Origin: an uncultured SAR86 cluster bacterium
GTDB taxonomy: Bacteria > Pseudomonadota > Gammaproteobacteria > Magnimaribacterales > Magnimaribacteraceae
Reading direction: 5' to 3'
Assembly (NCBI GenBank): GCA_902618945.1
Contig: CACNCK010000001.1
Coordinates: forward strand, 174,160-238,159
Length of the DNA stretch: 64,000 bases
This document shows positions 9,440-19,806 of this stretch, one piece after another. A model generated the notes under the pieces. That model was not told where the DNA came from. It did no database searches and saw nothing but the letters and a program-made list of their open reading frames with translations. A program made the position numbers and the translations under genes. Within the stretch, counting starts at the first letter, position 1. Every line of letters starts with the position of its first letter.

Positions 9440-10366
9440 TTGGGCGAACATTTATTAATTCAAAAATATTTTTCTAACATTGGCTCGGCCTTTCTGGCCG
9501 AGCACAATGTAGAAATTTCGGTAGGGGATGATGCTTCGGTTATTTCCTCAAAGCAAAATACCCAACAAATTAACTCTTTAGATACTTCAATAGAAGGTGT
9601 TCATTTTTTAAGTTCAATGTCTTCAGCAGATATAGCCTATAGATCATGCGTGATAGCTTTAAGTGATCTGGCTGCTTGCGGGGCTCGACCAAAATGGTAC
9701 TCAATAGCTATTACTTTGCCACAAGTAGAGCATAGCTGGCTAAATAGCTTTTCAGTAGGATTACAAAAATTTTCTGATGAGTACAAGATTCCACTTATTG
9801 GAGGAGACACAACAAAAGGAAAACTTTCAATTACTGTTCAAGTGATGGGCGAAGTTGATTCTAGTAAAGCCATTCTTCGCTCCACTGCCAAAGAAAATCA
9901 ATTGATATTCGTCAGTGGAATCATTGGAAATGCTTATTTAGGTTTAAAAGAACTAAGTGACAATTTAGGTACTGATTCTTTCTCCAAAGCTTATCTAGAA
10001 CCAAAGGCACATATTGATCTTGGCTTGAAACTATCTGATATTGCTAGTGCATGCATAGATATCTCGGATGGTTTATTGCAAGATTTAAATCTAATTTGCC
10101 AATCAAGTAATGTAGGCGCTGAAATTTTTCTAGAGAAAATACCGACATCAATTTCAGAAAAATCTCTAGAACTTATCAATTCAGGCGATGACTATGAATT
10201 ATGTTTTACCGTTGATGAAGATAAGCATGAGGAATTAATGAATGTCTCTAAGATCTTAAATATTCCCATCACATTGATTGGAAAAACAAGTCCTTCAAAA
10301 GACCTTATTCTTTATGATGAAGATAATAATAAAGTTGAATTGAATTCTGGTTATAGTCATTTTTAG
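9440..10366 (+). CDS. thiL: Thiamine-monophosphate kinase
   Basis: VGDDASVI, LIGGDTTKGKLSITVQVMGEV, CIDISDGLLQDL, SGDDYELCFTV; followed by pgpA. Confidence 0.92.
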   Translation: MGEHLLIQKYFSNIGSAFLAEHNVEISVGDDASVISSKQNTQQINSLDTSIEGVHFLSSMSSADIAYRSCVIALSDLAACGARPKWYSIAITLPQVEHSWLNSFSVGLQKFSDEYKIPLIGGDTTKGKLSITVQVMGEVDSSKAILRSTAKENQLIFVSGIIGNAYLGLKELSDNLGTDSFSKAYLEPKAHIDLGLKLSDIASACIDISDGLLQDLNLICQSSNVGAEIFLEKIPTSISEKSLELINSGDDYELCFTVDEDKHEELMNVSKILNIPITLIGKTSPSKDLILYDEDNNKVELNSGYSHF

Positions 10367-10367
10367 T

Positions 10368-10850
10368 ATGAATCTGAGAAACCCTCTTTCATGGCTATCA
10401 TTAGGATTCGGTTCAGGGTTATCACCAATTGCACCAGGGACTATGGGAAGCTTGGTTGCATTGATTTTTTACTATTTTTTCTTCTATAGCTTGGCTGCTT
10501 CCTTAATAAATAGCTTCATCTTTCTTATATTCATAATGAGTAGTTTTTTAATAGGTATCTACATATACCCAAAAACTGTTGAAAAAGATGATGACCCCGG
10601 TAGTTTCGTATGGGATGAATTTGTAGGTATGTGGGTAGCTTGCTTGCCGCTTTCATATATTGAAAGTTCTTTTCTATGGTTACTGATTTCATTCTTTCTA
10701 TTTCGTTTATTTGATATTTGGAAACCTTTAGGTATTAGAACCTTCGATAAAGGACATGGAGCTTTTAATGTAATGATCGATGACGTGATTGCAGGTGTTT
10801 ATTCAGCTGTTTCAATGATTTTTGTATTTACTTTTTTTAATTACATTTAG
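10368..10850 (+). CDS. pgpA: Phosphatidylglycerophosphatase A
   Basis: GFGSGLSPIAPGTMGSL, WDEFVGMWVAC, KGHGAFNVMIDDVIAGVY. Confidence 0.9.
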   Translation: MNLRNPLSWLSLGFGSGLSPIAPGTMGSLVALIFYYFFFYSLAASLINSFIFLIFIMSSFLIGIYIYPKTVEKDDDPGSFVWDEFVGMWVACLPLSYIESSFLWLLISFFLFRLFDIWKPLGIRTFDKGHGAFNVMIDDVIAGVYSAVSMIFVFTFFNYI

Positions 10851-10883
10851 GAATTCTCAAGTAAAATAAATATTCCAAAAATT

Positions 10884-11474
10884 ATGTCTATCGAAAAAAA
10901 AGCTGAAGCCAAACTACCAACTCACTGGGGCGATTTTTCTGTTATTGCTTATGAAGATCCTAAACTAGGAGAAGAGCACTTACTTCTTTATCTAGGAGAG
11001 CTTCAAAATGATTCTCTGCTGAGAATTCATTCTCAGTGTTTGACCGGAGATGCTTTATATAGCTTAAAGTGTGATTGTGGCTCTCAACTTGCTCAAGCTA
11101 TGCAGTCAATCGCAAAAGAAGGACATGGAATGATAATTTATATGGTACAAGAAGGTAGAGGCATTGGTCTTGTGAATAAAATTAGAGCTTATGAACTACA
11201 AGATAAAGGTTTAAATACAATTGAAGCAAATGAAGCCCTAGGATTTGCCGCTGATGAGAGAGATTATTCATATTGCAAAGAGATACTTTCATCCGTTGGA
11301 GTTTCTTCTGTAAAACTAATGACAAACAATCCTGCAAAAATAAAGGGATTAGAGGATGTTGGCATTAAGGTGTCAGAGAGAATATCTATTGAAATTGAAC
11401 CTAATCAACACAATGAAGATTATCTAAAGATTAAAGCAAAATATATGGGCCATATGCTATCTGATTCAGATTAG
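10884..11474 (+). CDS. ribA: GTP cyclohydrolase II
   Basis: LLRIHSQCLTGDALYSLKCDCGSQL, YMVQEGRGIGLVNKIRAYELQD, LMTNNPAKIKGL. Confidence 0.93.
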   Translation: MSIEKKAEAKLPTHWGDFSVIAYEDPKLGEEHLLLYLGELQNDSLLRIHSQCLTGDALYSLKCDCGSQLAQAMQSIAKEGHGMIIYMVQEGRGIGLVNKIRAYELQDKGLNTIEANEALGFAADERDYSYCKEILSSVGVSSVKLMTNNPAKIKGLEDVGIKVSERISIEIEPNQHNEDYLKIKAKYMGHMLSDSD

Positions 11475-13361
11475 TTTCAATTTTTCTTTAATAGACTTTT
11501 CTATTCCATTTGCATCTAATCCATTAAGAATCTTTTGTTGTTCCTGATCTCCATGCTCTATAAATTCATCTGGAAGGCCTAAATTGAGTATTTTTGAACT
11601 GGAATTTAATTTTATGAGATGCTCGTTGACTGCTGAACCAGCTCCCCCAGCCATTACATTGTCTTCGATGGTGACTATAAGTTTATAATTATTATTGATT
11701 TCTTCCAAAAGACTCTCATCTAAAGGTTTAATAAATAGCATATCCACTACTCTTGCGTTAATCCTTTTGCCAGCCTCCATGGCAGATTCGAGCAGACTGC
11801 CGAAAGAAAGAATAATAACTTCTTTCTCATCAGAATTTATTACTGTAGAACTTTTTCCTATTTCTACAGTTTCTTCGTTCTTAGAATAATCTATTCCTCT
11901 ACCAGTTCCTCTCGGATATCTAATTGCGACAGGCCCTGAGTGCTCATAACCAGTGTTAAACATTTTCCATGCTAACGACTCATCAGAAGGAGCCATTATT
12001 ACCATATTTGGAATACATCTCATATAAGACAAATCAAAAGCGCCGTGATGTGTAGCTCCGTCTAATCCAACTAAGCCTGCTCTATCTATAGCGAATAGAA
12101 CATCTAAATTTTGTAACGCTACATCATGTATGAGTTGATCATAAGCTCTTTGTAAGAAAGTGCTATATATTGCAACAACAGGTTTCATTCCTTCGCAAGC
12201 TAGCCCTGCAGCAAAACTCACACTATGTTGCTCAGCTATGGCTACATCATAATATCTATCAGGAAACTCTGTGGAGAATTCAATCATTCCTGACCCTTCG
12301 CCCATAGCAGGAGTAATAGCAACAAGCCTTTTATCTTTGTTTGCTTTAAAAGATAACCATTCTCCAAATATCTTTGAGTAAGAGGGCTTTTTCGATTGTG
12401 CACTTTTATCCTTTACAAGGTCTTCCTGCTTTATTTTATTAATTGCATGAAATCCTATGGGATCATCTTCAGCAGGAGCAAAACCTTTACCTTTAGTTGT
12501 AATGACATGAAGGAATTTTGGTCCATTTATATGTTTTAAATCATCTAATATATTAATTAATCCATCGGTATCATGTCCGTCTACTGGTCCAAAGTATTCG
12601 AAACCTAATTCTTCAAATAATGAACCAGGAGCGATCATTCCTTTCGCATGTATTTCTGCCTTCCTTGCAAATTCTTTTGCGCGAGGCACATAAGTTAATA
12701 CATTTTTACCACCTTCTCTGATTCTATTGTAAGTTTTACTTGCCCATATACGAGCGAGGTAATTTCTTAATCCACCTATGTTTTCTGAAATAGACATTTG
12801 ATTATCATTAAGAATAACTAGCAGATTTTTATCTATAGACCCAGCATGAGCTAAAGCTTCATAAGCCATACCGGCAGTCATTGCCCCATCTCCAATCACC
12901 GCTGTGACATATCTTTTTTCATTTTTCTTTTCCGCTCCTGTAATCATTCCAAGGGCTGCGCTAATTGAAGTACTGGAGTGGCCAACTCCAAAAGTGTCAT
13001 ATTCACTTTCGGATCTTACAGGGAAGGGTGCTAATCCATTATTCTGACGCATGCTTTCCATCGCATCTTTTCTTCCGGTTAATATTTTATGAGGATATGT
13101 TTGATGTCCAACGTCCCAGACAATCCTATCTTCAGGTGTTTCAAATTTGTAATGTAAGGCTAATGTTAATTCAATAACACCAAGTCCTGCACCAAAATGC
13201 CCGCCTGTCTTTCCTACTGTATAAAGGAGGAATTCCCTTAATTCATCTGCTATTTGAGGGATCTGAGATTGATTAAGCTTTCTAAGATCTTTAGGTGAAT
13301 TAATATTTTTTAGCAGCTCTGAAATAGGCTCATCAGTTGGTATGGAATCGAAAATTTTCAC
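11466..13361 (-). CDS. dxs: 1-deoxy-D-xylulose-5-phosphate synthase
   Basis: KTGGHFGAGLGVIELTLALHY, WDVGHQTYPHKILTGR, GDGAMTAGMAYEALAHAG, DRAGLVGLDGATHHGAFD. Confidence 0.96.
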   Translation of the reverse strand: MKIFDSIPTDEPISELLKNINSPKDLRKLNQSQIPQIADELREFLLYTVGKTGGHFGAGLGVIELTLALHYKFETPEDRIVWDVGHQTYPHKILTGRKDAMESMRQNNGLAPFPVRSESEYDTFGVGHSSTSISAALGMITGAEKKNEKRYVTAVIGDGAMTAGMAYEALAHAGSIDKNLLVILNDNQMSISENIGGLRNYLARIWASKTYNRIREGGKNVLTYVPRAKEFARKAEIHAKGMIAPGSLFEELGFEYFGPVDGHDTDGLINILDDLKHINGPKFLHVITTKGKGFAPAEDDPIGFHAINKIKQEDLVKDKSAQSKKPSYSKIFGEWLSFKANKDKRLVAITPAMGEGSGMIEFSTEFPDRYYDVAIAEQHSVSFAAGLACEGMKPVVAIYSTFLQRAYDQLIHDVALQNLDVLFAIDRAGLVGLDGATHHGAFDLSYMRCIPNMVIMAPSDESLAWKMFNTGYEHSGPVAIRYPRGTGRGIDYSKNEETVEIGKSSTVINSDEKEVIILSFGSLLESAMEAGKRINARVVDMLFIKPLDESLLEEINNNYKLIVTIEDNVMAGGAGSAVNEHLIKLNSSSKILNLGLPDEFIEHGDQEQQKILNGLDANGIEKSIKEKLKLI

Positions 13362-13364
13362 AAT

Positions 13365-14234
13365 TTAAGTTTTTCTTGAAACAATATAGTCAGCTAATTT
13401 GCACAGATTATCAGTATTTCTATCTAATAGTTGAAGTTTTTCTTTTGCTTCTTCAGCCAAGTCAAAAGCCCTGACTTTCGAGTTTTCAATACCTACAATA
13501 GATGGATAAGTTAGTTTATCTTTTTCAACATCAGAGCCTTGATCTTTTCCACTTAAAGTCGAAGGGGATTCAATATCAATAATGTCATCTTGAATCTGAA
13601 ATGCTAGACCAATTTTATCCCCATACTCTATGAGAGACTCTATATCTTGCTTTCTCAAGTTAGATAATATTCCAGCAGTCTCAATTGAGGATTGAATTAA
13701 CCGTCCTGTTTTTTGGGAATGCATTATGTCTAAAGATTCAACATCTTTTATATCATCAGAATGAATATCTTTTATCTGCCCACCTACCATGCCTTGATAG
13801 CCACAAGCCTTTGCCAGGCTTTTAATTATGCTTAATTTATCACTATCCGAAATATTTATATTTGTCACTAATTCGAAAGCGAAAGGCTGTAAAGCATCTC
13901 CTGCGAGTATTGCAGTCGCTTCATCATATTTTTTGTGGGTAGTTGGCTTACCTCTTCTTAGATCATCATCATCCATAGACGGTAAATCATCATGAATAAG
14001 TGAGTAACAATGTATCATTTCAACCGATCCAGCTAATATATCCAATGAACCATTTTCGGCATTTCCCAACTCACCTATCAAGTACACTAGTATTGGTCTG
14101 AGCCTTTTTCCACCATCTAAGACTGAATAACGTATAGCTTCTGATAGAATTGAGTCATCAGAAGGCAATAAACTCTCTAATTTGGAATTGATTCTATTTT
14201 GATATGAAGTTAAGAGCTTATCAAATTCAGACAT
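13365..14234 (-). CDS. ispA: Polyprenyl (farnesyl/geranyl) diphosphate synthase
   Basis: GGKRLRPIL, first DDxxxxD motif LIHDDLPSMDDDDLRRGKPTTHKKY, second motif QIQDDIIDIE. Confidence 0.93.
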   Translation of the reverse strand: MSEFDKLLTSYQNRINSKLESLLPSDDSILSEAIRYSVLDGGKRLRPILVYLIGELGNAENGSLDILAGSVEMIHCYSLIHDDLPSMDDDDLRRGKPTTHKKYDEATAILAGDALQPFAFELVTNINISDSDKLSIIKSLAKACGYQGMVGGQIKDIHSDDIKDVESLDIMHSQKTGRLIQSSIETAGILSNLRKQDIESLIEYGDKIGLAFQIQDDIIDIESPSTLSGKDQGSDVEKDKLTYPSIVGIENSKVRAFDLAEEAKEKLQLLDRNTDNLCKLADYIVSRKT

Positions 14235-14457
14235 CTTTTAATGGAGTAGTTTTTAGTTCTCCATCTTCTTCAATCAATTTTTGAACTTGTAACTCAGCTT
14301 GTGACAGCTTCTCTTGACATTGTCTAGCCAGTTTTATTCCTTTCTCAAATGACTTGAGAGAATTCTCTAAACTTAAGTCTCCTGATTCTAAATCTTCGAC
14401 TATAGATTCAAGCTCTTCGAGGGCTTTTTCAAAATTTATATCAATTTTCTTATTCAT
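14227..14457 (-). CDS. xseB: Exodeoxyribonuclease VII small subunit
   Basis: FEKALEELESIVEDLESGDLSLENSLKSFEKGIKLARQCQEKLSQAE; conserved xseB-ispA-dxs order. Confidence 0.92.
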   Translation of the reverse strand: MNKKIDINFEKALEELESIVEDLESGDLSLENSLKSFEKGIKLARQCQEKLSQAELQVQKLIEEDGELKTTPLKDV

Positions 14458-14466
14458 TGTGGCTCT

Positions 14467-16518
14467 TTAAAATGTATATTCTAAACCAATATAGAATTCT
14501 CTTGGCAAACCTGGAAAATATCTATCTCCGCCAAATGCATTAAAGTCAGCTCTCTCAGCATAAGCTTTATCAAATATGTTCTCGACCCTGATGTAAGTTT
14601 TGAAAGTATCATTTATTTTTCTGGTAAATCTAGCATGGTACAGGGTGTGCCCCTCATATTCGTGAAGATTTGCTGCATCAGTATAGTAAGAACTCATATA
14701 CTCAATTTCAAAAGCAAGCGAAGTATCTCTGTTAAAATTTGAATTTAAGATTAAGTTAGCCATCATTTTAGGAGCTGTATCAATCTCATTACCGACTCTT
14801 ATTTTTTCTCTCATTGAAGTATCGGTTTCAAAGTCGTACTTATGATCTCCATATGTAATGTTTGTACTAATAATGGTGTTTGAACTGATGAGCCAATCTA
14901 GGCTCAATTCAATACCTTTATGATCAGTTTTTCCATTATCTACGATAAAATTCTGCGAATCTCTGAAGATAGAGTTTTTCTTTTTACTTTGATAGAGGCT
15001 TAGAGATCCACTCAACGATTGCCAATCATATCTACTGCCTACTTCCAACATAGTTAAAGTTTCCGAGTCGAGATCAGTAACATTCTGTTTTTTTTGTAAT
15101 CTGTATGCTTCATTAATTTGTGGAGGTCTGAACCCTAAACTAATTTGGGCAAAATAATTGACAGATTCGTAGTTTGTTATGATGCCAATCCTGGCACTTA
15201 TCTCATTGAAGTCATCTGTTCTATCTGAGGGTCTATTGTAATAACAACCTCCAAATCCACATTCAGTTCCATCTTCTCTGGTATTGCCACTGATCATATT
15301 ATTTGAGTAGTCATACTCAATAAATTCAGCTCTAGTATCAGCAAATAGGTAAAGATTTTTATTTAGAATGTAGTCCTCTATCCCTGCAAATACTGCAATA
15401 ACAGTTGAATCCACTTCATAGTCATAATGCTTGCCTTGAGGTCTTGTGGCATTATTAAAAGCAGAGCTGGTAGTTAAAGCATCTTTTTGCGTTTCTGTCA
15501 GTTCAACCATAGCAAAATCTAACTGTAAGCCTTGTACAAAAGTAAAAGAGTTGTGCTCTGAAATTCTTTGCAGATTTATCCCGAGACTTTTATGGTTATT
15601 CTCCTCAAGGGGAGTCCCTGGGAGGAAGTGTTGAAAAAACTTCATATCATTACTTCGTATGTATGAGGTAATTGAATTAACAGTATTTTTGTCTTCTTTT
15701 GTTAATCTTAAAGATACTCTTTGTGAATTGGCATCTCGATATGCATCAGGATTAAAATTTCTCCTGCTAAACTCTTCATTTTTATAAGAATCTAAACCAT
15801 TTACATATCCAGCAGTTTCTTGATTTAGATTTGTGAGTGTAGCTTTTAAAGCTGCATCCCATGAAGAGAGTGAAAAAATAGATTGGATTTTAATTTTTTG
15901 TTGATCGTACCCTGATTTATCCCTAAAGCCATCATTATTGGCAAAGTGACCATCAAAGCTCCAATTTTCTTGATTACTTGTTCTGATCTTAAAGTTTTTG
16001 TAGTTATTTGGCCCGACGTTTGTATAGAACTTATTTTCTGAAGTTATAGGTTTTGAGAGTACATTTACAACACCATGCATTGCATTGGCACCATATCTTG
16101 CGCTAGCTGGTCCAGTTATAGTCTCTAAACCTGAAGCCATTTCAAAAAATGTTTCAAATAATCCATTAACATTACAAAATCCAGTTGGCCTTACTGGAAG
16201 ACCATCCTCTAATATAAGGAAAGAGCCACAAGCCCCCGGTCCAGTTAACACAGGAGATCGTATAGCAGTCAAATGTTCTTGACCTGACCCTCTACTGATC
16301 CAGATTCCAGGAGACCTTCTAAAAATTTGTTTAGGATGCTGTGCATCTAGATCATCAAGTTCTTTTTCACTTATTGAAGTGATGGATTGATTATTCGACC
16401 AGCCATTAAGGCTCGATAGCTTCTTTTCTAGAATGACTATCTCTTGAATTTCTTCAGAAAACGTAATTCCTGAAAATAGCGATAATATAAAAGTTATGAG
16501 TGTTAATTTTTTAGCCAT
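14467..16518 (-). CDS. TonB-dependent outer-membrane receptor
   Basis: N-terminal signal peptide, plug domain (IFRRSPGIWISRG...ILEDGLPVRPTG...ITGPASARYGANAMHGVVNVLSK), C-terminal beta-strand FYIGLEYTF. Confidence 0.9.
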   Translation of the reverse strand: MAKKLTLITFILSLFSGITFSEEIQEIVILEKKLSSLNGWSNNQSITSISEKELDDLDAQHPKQIFRRSPGIWISRGSGQEHLTAIRSPVLTGPGACGSFLILEDGLPVRPTGFCNVNGLFETFFEMASGLETITGPASARYGANAMHGVVNVLSKPITSENKFYTNVGPNNYKNFKIRTSNQENWSFDGHFANNDGFRDKSGYDQQKIKIQSIFSLSSWDAALKATLTNLNQETAGYVNGLDSYKNEEFSRRNFNPDAYRDANSQRVSLRLTKEDKNTVNSITSYIRSNDMKFFQHFLPGTPLEENNHKSLGINLQRISEHNSFTFVQGLQLDFAMVELTETQKDALTTSSAFNNATRPQGKHYDYEVDSTVIAVFAGIEDYILNKNLYLFADTRAEFIEYDYSNNMISGNTREDGTECGFGGCYYNRPSDRTDDFNEISARIGIITNYESVNYFAQISLGFRPPQINEAYRLQKKQNVTDLDSETLTMLEVGSRYDWQSLSGSLSLYQSKKKNSIFRDSQNFIVDNGKTDHKGIELSLDWLISSNTIISTNITYGDHKYDFETDTSMREKIRVGNEIDTAPKMMANLILNSNFNRDTSLAFEIEYMSSYYTDAANLHEYEGHTLYHARFTRKINDTFKTYIRVENIFDKAYAERADFNAFGGDRYFPGLPREFYIGLEYTF

Positions 16519-16608
16519 TAATATTCCTTATTTCAAGAATGACTTAGTGTAAGTCCATTTAAGGCGACATAATAACCTAGATCTAGAAAAAGTAAGGTTG
16601 TTTGTTAG

Positions 16609-19600
16609 TTATTTCGTTAACCTTTTAGAGAAATTGAGGGTCAAAAATGGTCTTGTAATTAATCTTATCATTCTTGATGGAAATGCTCTGATAGAATCAG
16701 AAAAGGCAAGAGCACAAGGAGTAACCACAAGTGTCAGGATAGTTGCTACAGTTAATCCAACTACAAGAGATGCGGCCATTTGTTCCCAAAAACTTGTTAT
16801 ATAGGAACCTGATTTAATTGTTCTGTCTATCAGGTCTATGCTGTAACCCAATGCAATGGGCAATAGGCCAGCAATAGTAGTGAATGAAGTTAAAAATACT
16901 GGTCTCAATCTCAAAATTGCACTTCTTAAAGCTAAAGACTTTGTAGTCGAACCAGGGTTATTTCTTTTGAGAAGATTAAAAGTATCAATTAAAACAATAT
17001 TATTGTTAACCACTATGCCTGCCAATGCGACGCAACTTATTCCTGTTTGCAAGGTGCTAAATGATCTATCTAGTATGAGGAGTGAAATGAACACTCCTCC
17101 AAAAGACAAGAGGATGGCAGACAAAACGATATTTGCTTGATAAAAACTATTAAACTGGGCAACCAAAACTATCAGCATAACAAAAAGCATAGTGATAAAG
17201 CCTAGTACAAGAAAATCAGCAGCTTCTTTGTTATATTTATCGAAACCATCAAAATTTACAGTCACGCCCCTACCCAAATCCTCAGCATCCAGCCAATCTT
17301 TAACTTTTTTGATTTGAACTGAAGGTATTGCACCTTCTACGGTATTTGCAGCAATACTATGAACCCTTTTACCACCTTTCCTGGAAATACTTTTTGTTGC
17401 AGGTTGAATATTTGTCTCTACAAAGCTACTTACAGGAACTAAACCTTTCATTGTCTGTACATTTAACTTTTCAAGTTGGTCTATATTTCTTTCAGATTTA
17501 GGAAATCTCACTCTAATATCAACTTCTCTATCTAGATTAAGCGGTCTATATTCTCCTACCTTGATGCCATTAGTTACCATTTGCACGGAAGCGCCAACAT
17601 CACTTAAACCTGCTCCATATTGAGCAGCCTTTGTTCTGTTTATTTCTAATTCCCACTCTATTCCTCTAGTTACTGATGTATCTTCTATATCTTTGAAGCT
17701 TCCCATGCCTTCAAGTTGACTTCTTATTTTTCGAATTGCTGAAATGAGTGCTTGTTCATTATCACCACTAACATTTATTTGAAGAGGTTTGCCTATAGGT
17801 GGACCACCTTTTTCTTCCTCAACTTGAACTATGTAACCAGAAGTATCATTTAATCTTTCACGAAGTAGATCCATAATTTCGAAACCATTTAAATCGGACA
17901 CAGCTTCATCTTCACCATAAAAGTCAATAAACATACCGCCAACTCTATCGGGAGAATTTGAACCACGACCTAGGCCTCTGCTTCCTCCTGAGTTGGACCA
18001 AACAGATAATCTTTCAATTTCTTTCACATCAATTATTTTTTGCTCTGCCTCAATAGCAATATCTCTAATTTCATCTACAGCTAAATTGCCTCTTGCAAGA
18101 ATATCAACTTCAGCGAATTGAGGAGCAACCTGCGGAAAATAAACTATTCCTTTACCATGATGTGACCACAGTCCAATGCATAAAATAATAGCTCCAAGAA
18201 TGATTGAAATAGTTTGTCCAGGTGTATCTAAGTATTTGTTGATCTTTCTAGCATAGATGCCCGAAGCTCCTGATAAACTCAAAGGATCAGAAGACTCTAA
18301 AAGTCTGACATTATTAATTTCTGCTTCAGATTGCTTAGCCAGACCCCCGAACATAGCACCCAAAATAGGAGCAAAAATTAATGAGTAAAGCAGTGATCCT
18401 ACTAGAACACAGAAAACTGTAATTGGCATATCTCTGATGAAAGCACCAAATCCAGGCATAAACATTAGTGGGGTGAATGCAATTAAAGTAGTCGTTGTGG
18501 ATGAAAGAACAGGCCAGAACATTCTAGTAGCTGCTGCGGTGTAAGCTTCAATTCTATTCATACCCTCAGCTAATTTCCGGTCTGCGTACTCTGTTACTAC
18601 TATAGAGCCATCAATCGTCATTCCCATTGAAATCAGCATCCCAAACATGACCATGAAATTGAATTCTTTATCCAAAATCAGAAGCACTAGAAGTGCAAAT
18701 AAATAAGAAAAAGGTATAGCCATTCCAACGAGCATCGAAGTTCTAAAGCCCAAAGCGGCTAATACAACAATCATCACTAAAGCGATTGAAGTCAAAACAT
18801 TGCCTTGAAGTTCAGATATCATTTGGAGAGCAAACTTGGAGTCATCACGTACGAAATTCACATCTACACCTTCAGGAAAAGTCTCTATTTTGTCTTCGAC
18901 CATCTTTCGGATATCGGTAACTGTATCGATAATATTTGTTCCGATTCTTTTTTTAATATCAATAGCAAGAGACTGCTGGCCATTAATTCTTGAATACCCG
19001 CCTCTATCTTTAAAGGTTAGACTTACATCGGCAACATCTTTTAAGGTAACTACAGAAGTTCCTGATACTTTAATTGGTAATGTTTCTATATCTTCTAGGC
19101 TCGAAAATACACTGGGGACATTTACTGCAAATCTTCCTGTCCCAGTATCTTGGAAGCCTGCTGGTATTACACGATTATTATTTGAAACAGCCTGATAAAG
19201 CTGATTCATTGATATGCCGTAAGACTCAAGTTTAGTTTTATCAACTATTGCCTCAATTAAGTCTTCTGGCACTCCGTTTAATTCAGCTTCGAGGACATTA
19301 GGATGTGTTTCGATTAAATCTTGTAGTTCTTGAGTTAGATTTACTAGAACTCTCTGAGGTAGAACTGAACTTGCGACACTTACTGTTAGAACAGGATTAT
19401 CAGTTGAGGTAAATTCTCTTATGGTAGGTTCCCTAGCATCAAGCGGCAATTCAGCTCTAGCTTCGTCGACTTTAACTCGAACATCATAAAGTGCCTCATC
19501 AATATCAACATCTTGATCAAACTCTACAACAACAGCTGCATAGCCAGTTGCTGAAGTTGACCTGATATCTACAACTCCAGATATTGTTCTTAAAGCGTCC

Positions 19601-19806
19601 TCTAGGGGTTTTGCAAGCAATCTTTCGGAGTCTTCAGGAGATACACCTTCAAAGCCAACACCTACGTAAGCACCTGGAAAATTTACTTGAGGTTCTGTTG
19701 CTTTTGGAAGTGCACTGAGAGCAAATAACCCAGAAAGTCCTAATAAAACTAGGATACTAAGTGAAGTTCTGCTTTTTTTTATGGCTCCTGTAATAAAGCT
19801 CTTCAT
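16609..19806 (-). CDS. RND-family efflux transporter permease
   Basis: 1065 aa; AcrB-like topology, MFGMLISMGMTIDGSIVVTEYADRKLAEG, second-half LALRSAILRLRPVFLTSFTTIAGLLPIALG. Confidence 0.92.
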   Translation of the reverse strand: MKSFITGAIKKSRTSLSILVLLGLSGLFALSALPKATEPQVNFPGAYVGVGFEGVSPEDSERLLAKPLEDALRTISGVVDIRSTSATGYAAVVVEFDQDVDIDEALYDVRVKVDEARAELPLDAREPTIREFTSTDNPVLTVSVASSVLPQRVLVNLTQELQDLIETHPNVLEAELNGVPEDLIEAIVDKTKLESYGISMNQLYQAVSNNNRVIPAGFQDTGTGRFAVNVPSVFSSLEDIETLPIKVSGTSVVTLKDVADVSLTFKDRGGYSRINGQQSLAIDIKKRIGTNIIDTVTDIRKMVEDKIETFPEGVDVNFVRDDSKFALQMISELQGNVLTSIALVMIVVLAALGFRTSMLVGMAIPFSYLFALLVLLILDKEFNFMVMFGMLISMGMTIDGSIVVTEYADRKLAEGMNRIEAYTAAATRMFWPVLSSTTTTLIAFTPLMFMPGFGAFIRDMPITVFCVLVGSLLYSLIFAPILGAMFGGLAKQSEAEINNVRLLESSDPLSLSGASGIYARKINKYLDTPGQTISIILGAIILCIGLWSHHGKGIVYFPQVAPQFAEVDILARGNLAVDEIRDIAIEAEQKIIDVKEIERLSVWSNSGGSRGLGRGSNSPDRVGGMFIDFYGEDEAVSDLNGFEIMDLLRERLNDTSGYIVQVEEEKGGPPIGKPLQINVSGDNEQALISAIRKIRSQLEGMGSFKDIEDTSVTRGIEWELEINRTKAAQYGAGLSDVGASVQMVTNGIKVGEYRPLNLDREVDIRVRFPKSERNIDQLEKLNVQTMKGLVPVSSFVETNIQPATKSISRKGGKRVHSIAANTVEGAIPSVQIKKVKDWLDAEDLGRGVTVNFDGFDKYNKEAADFLVLGFITMLFVMLIVLVAQFNSFYQANIVLSAILLSFGGVFISLLILDRSFSTLQTGISCVALAGIVVNNNIVLIDTFNLLKRNNPGSTTKSLALRSAILRLRPVFLTSFTTIAGLLPIALGYSIDLIDRTIKSGSYITSFWEQMAASLVVGLTVATILTLVVTPCALAFSDSIRAFPSRMIRLITRPFLTLNFSKRLTK

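Noticed and set aside
16598-16804. 68-aa plus-strand ORF over the 3' end of the RND permease
   Set aside because: Mostly antisense to the RND C-terminus; no domain or RBS.
18836-19195. 119-aa plus-strand ORF inside the RND permease
   Set aside because: Fully antisense to a well-supported CDS with clear RND motifs; composition is the reverse complement of conserved coding sequence, no RBS or family match.
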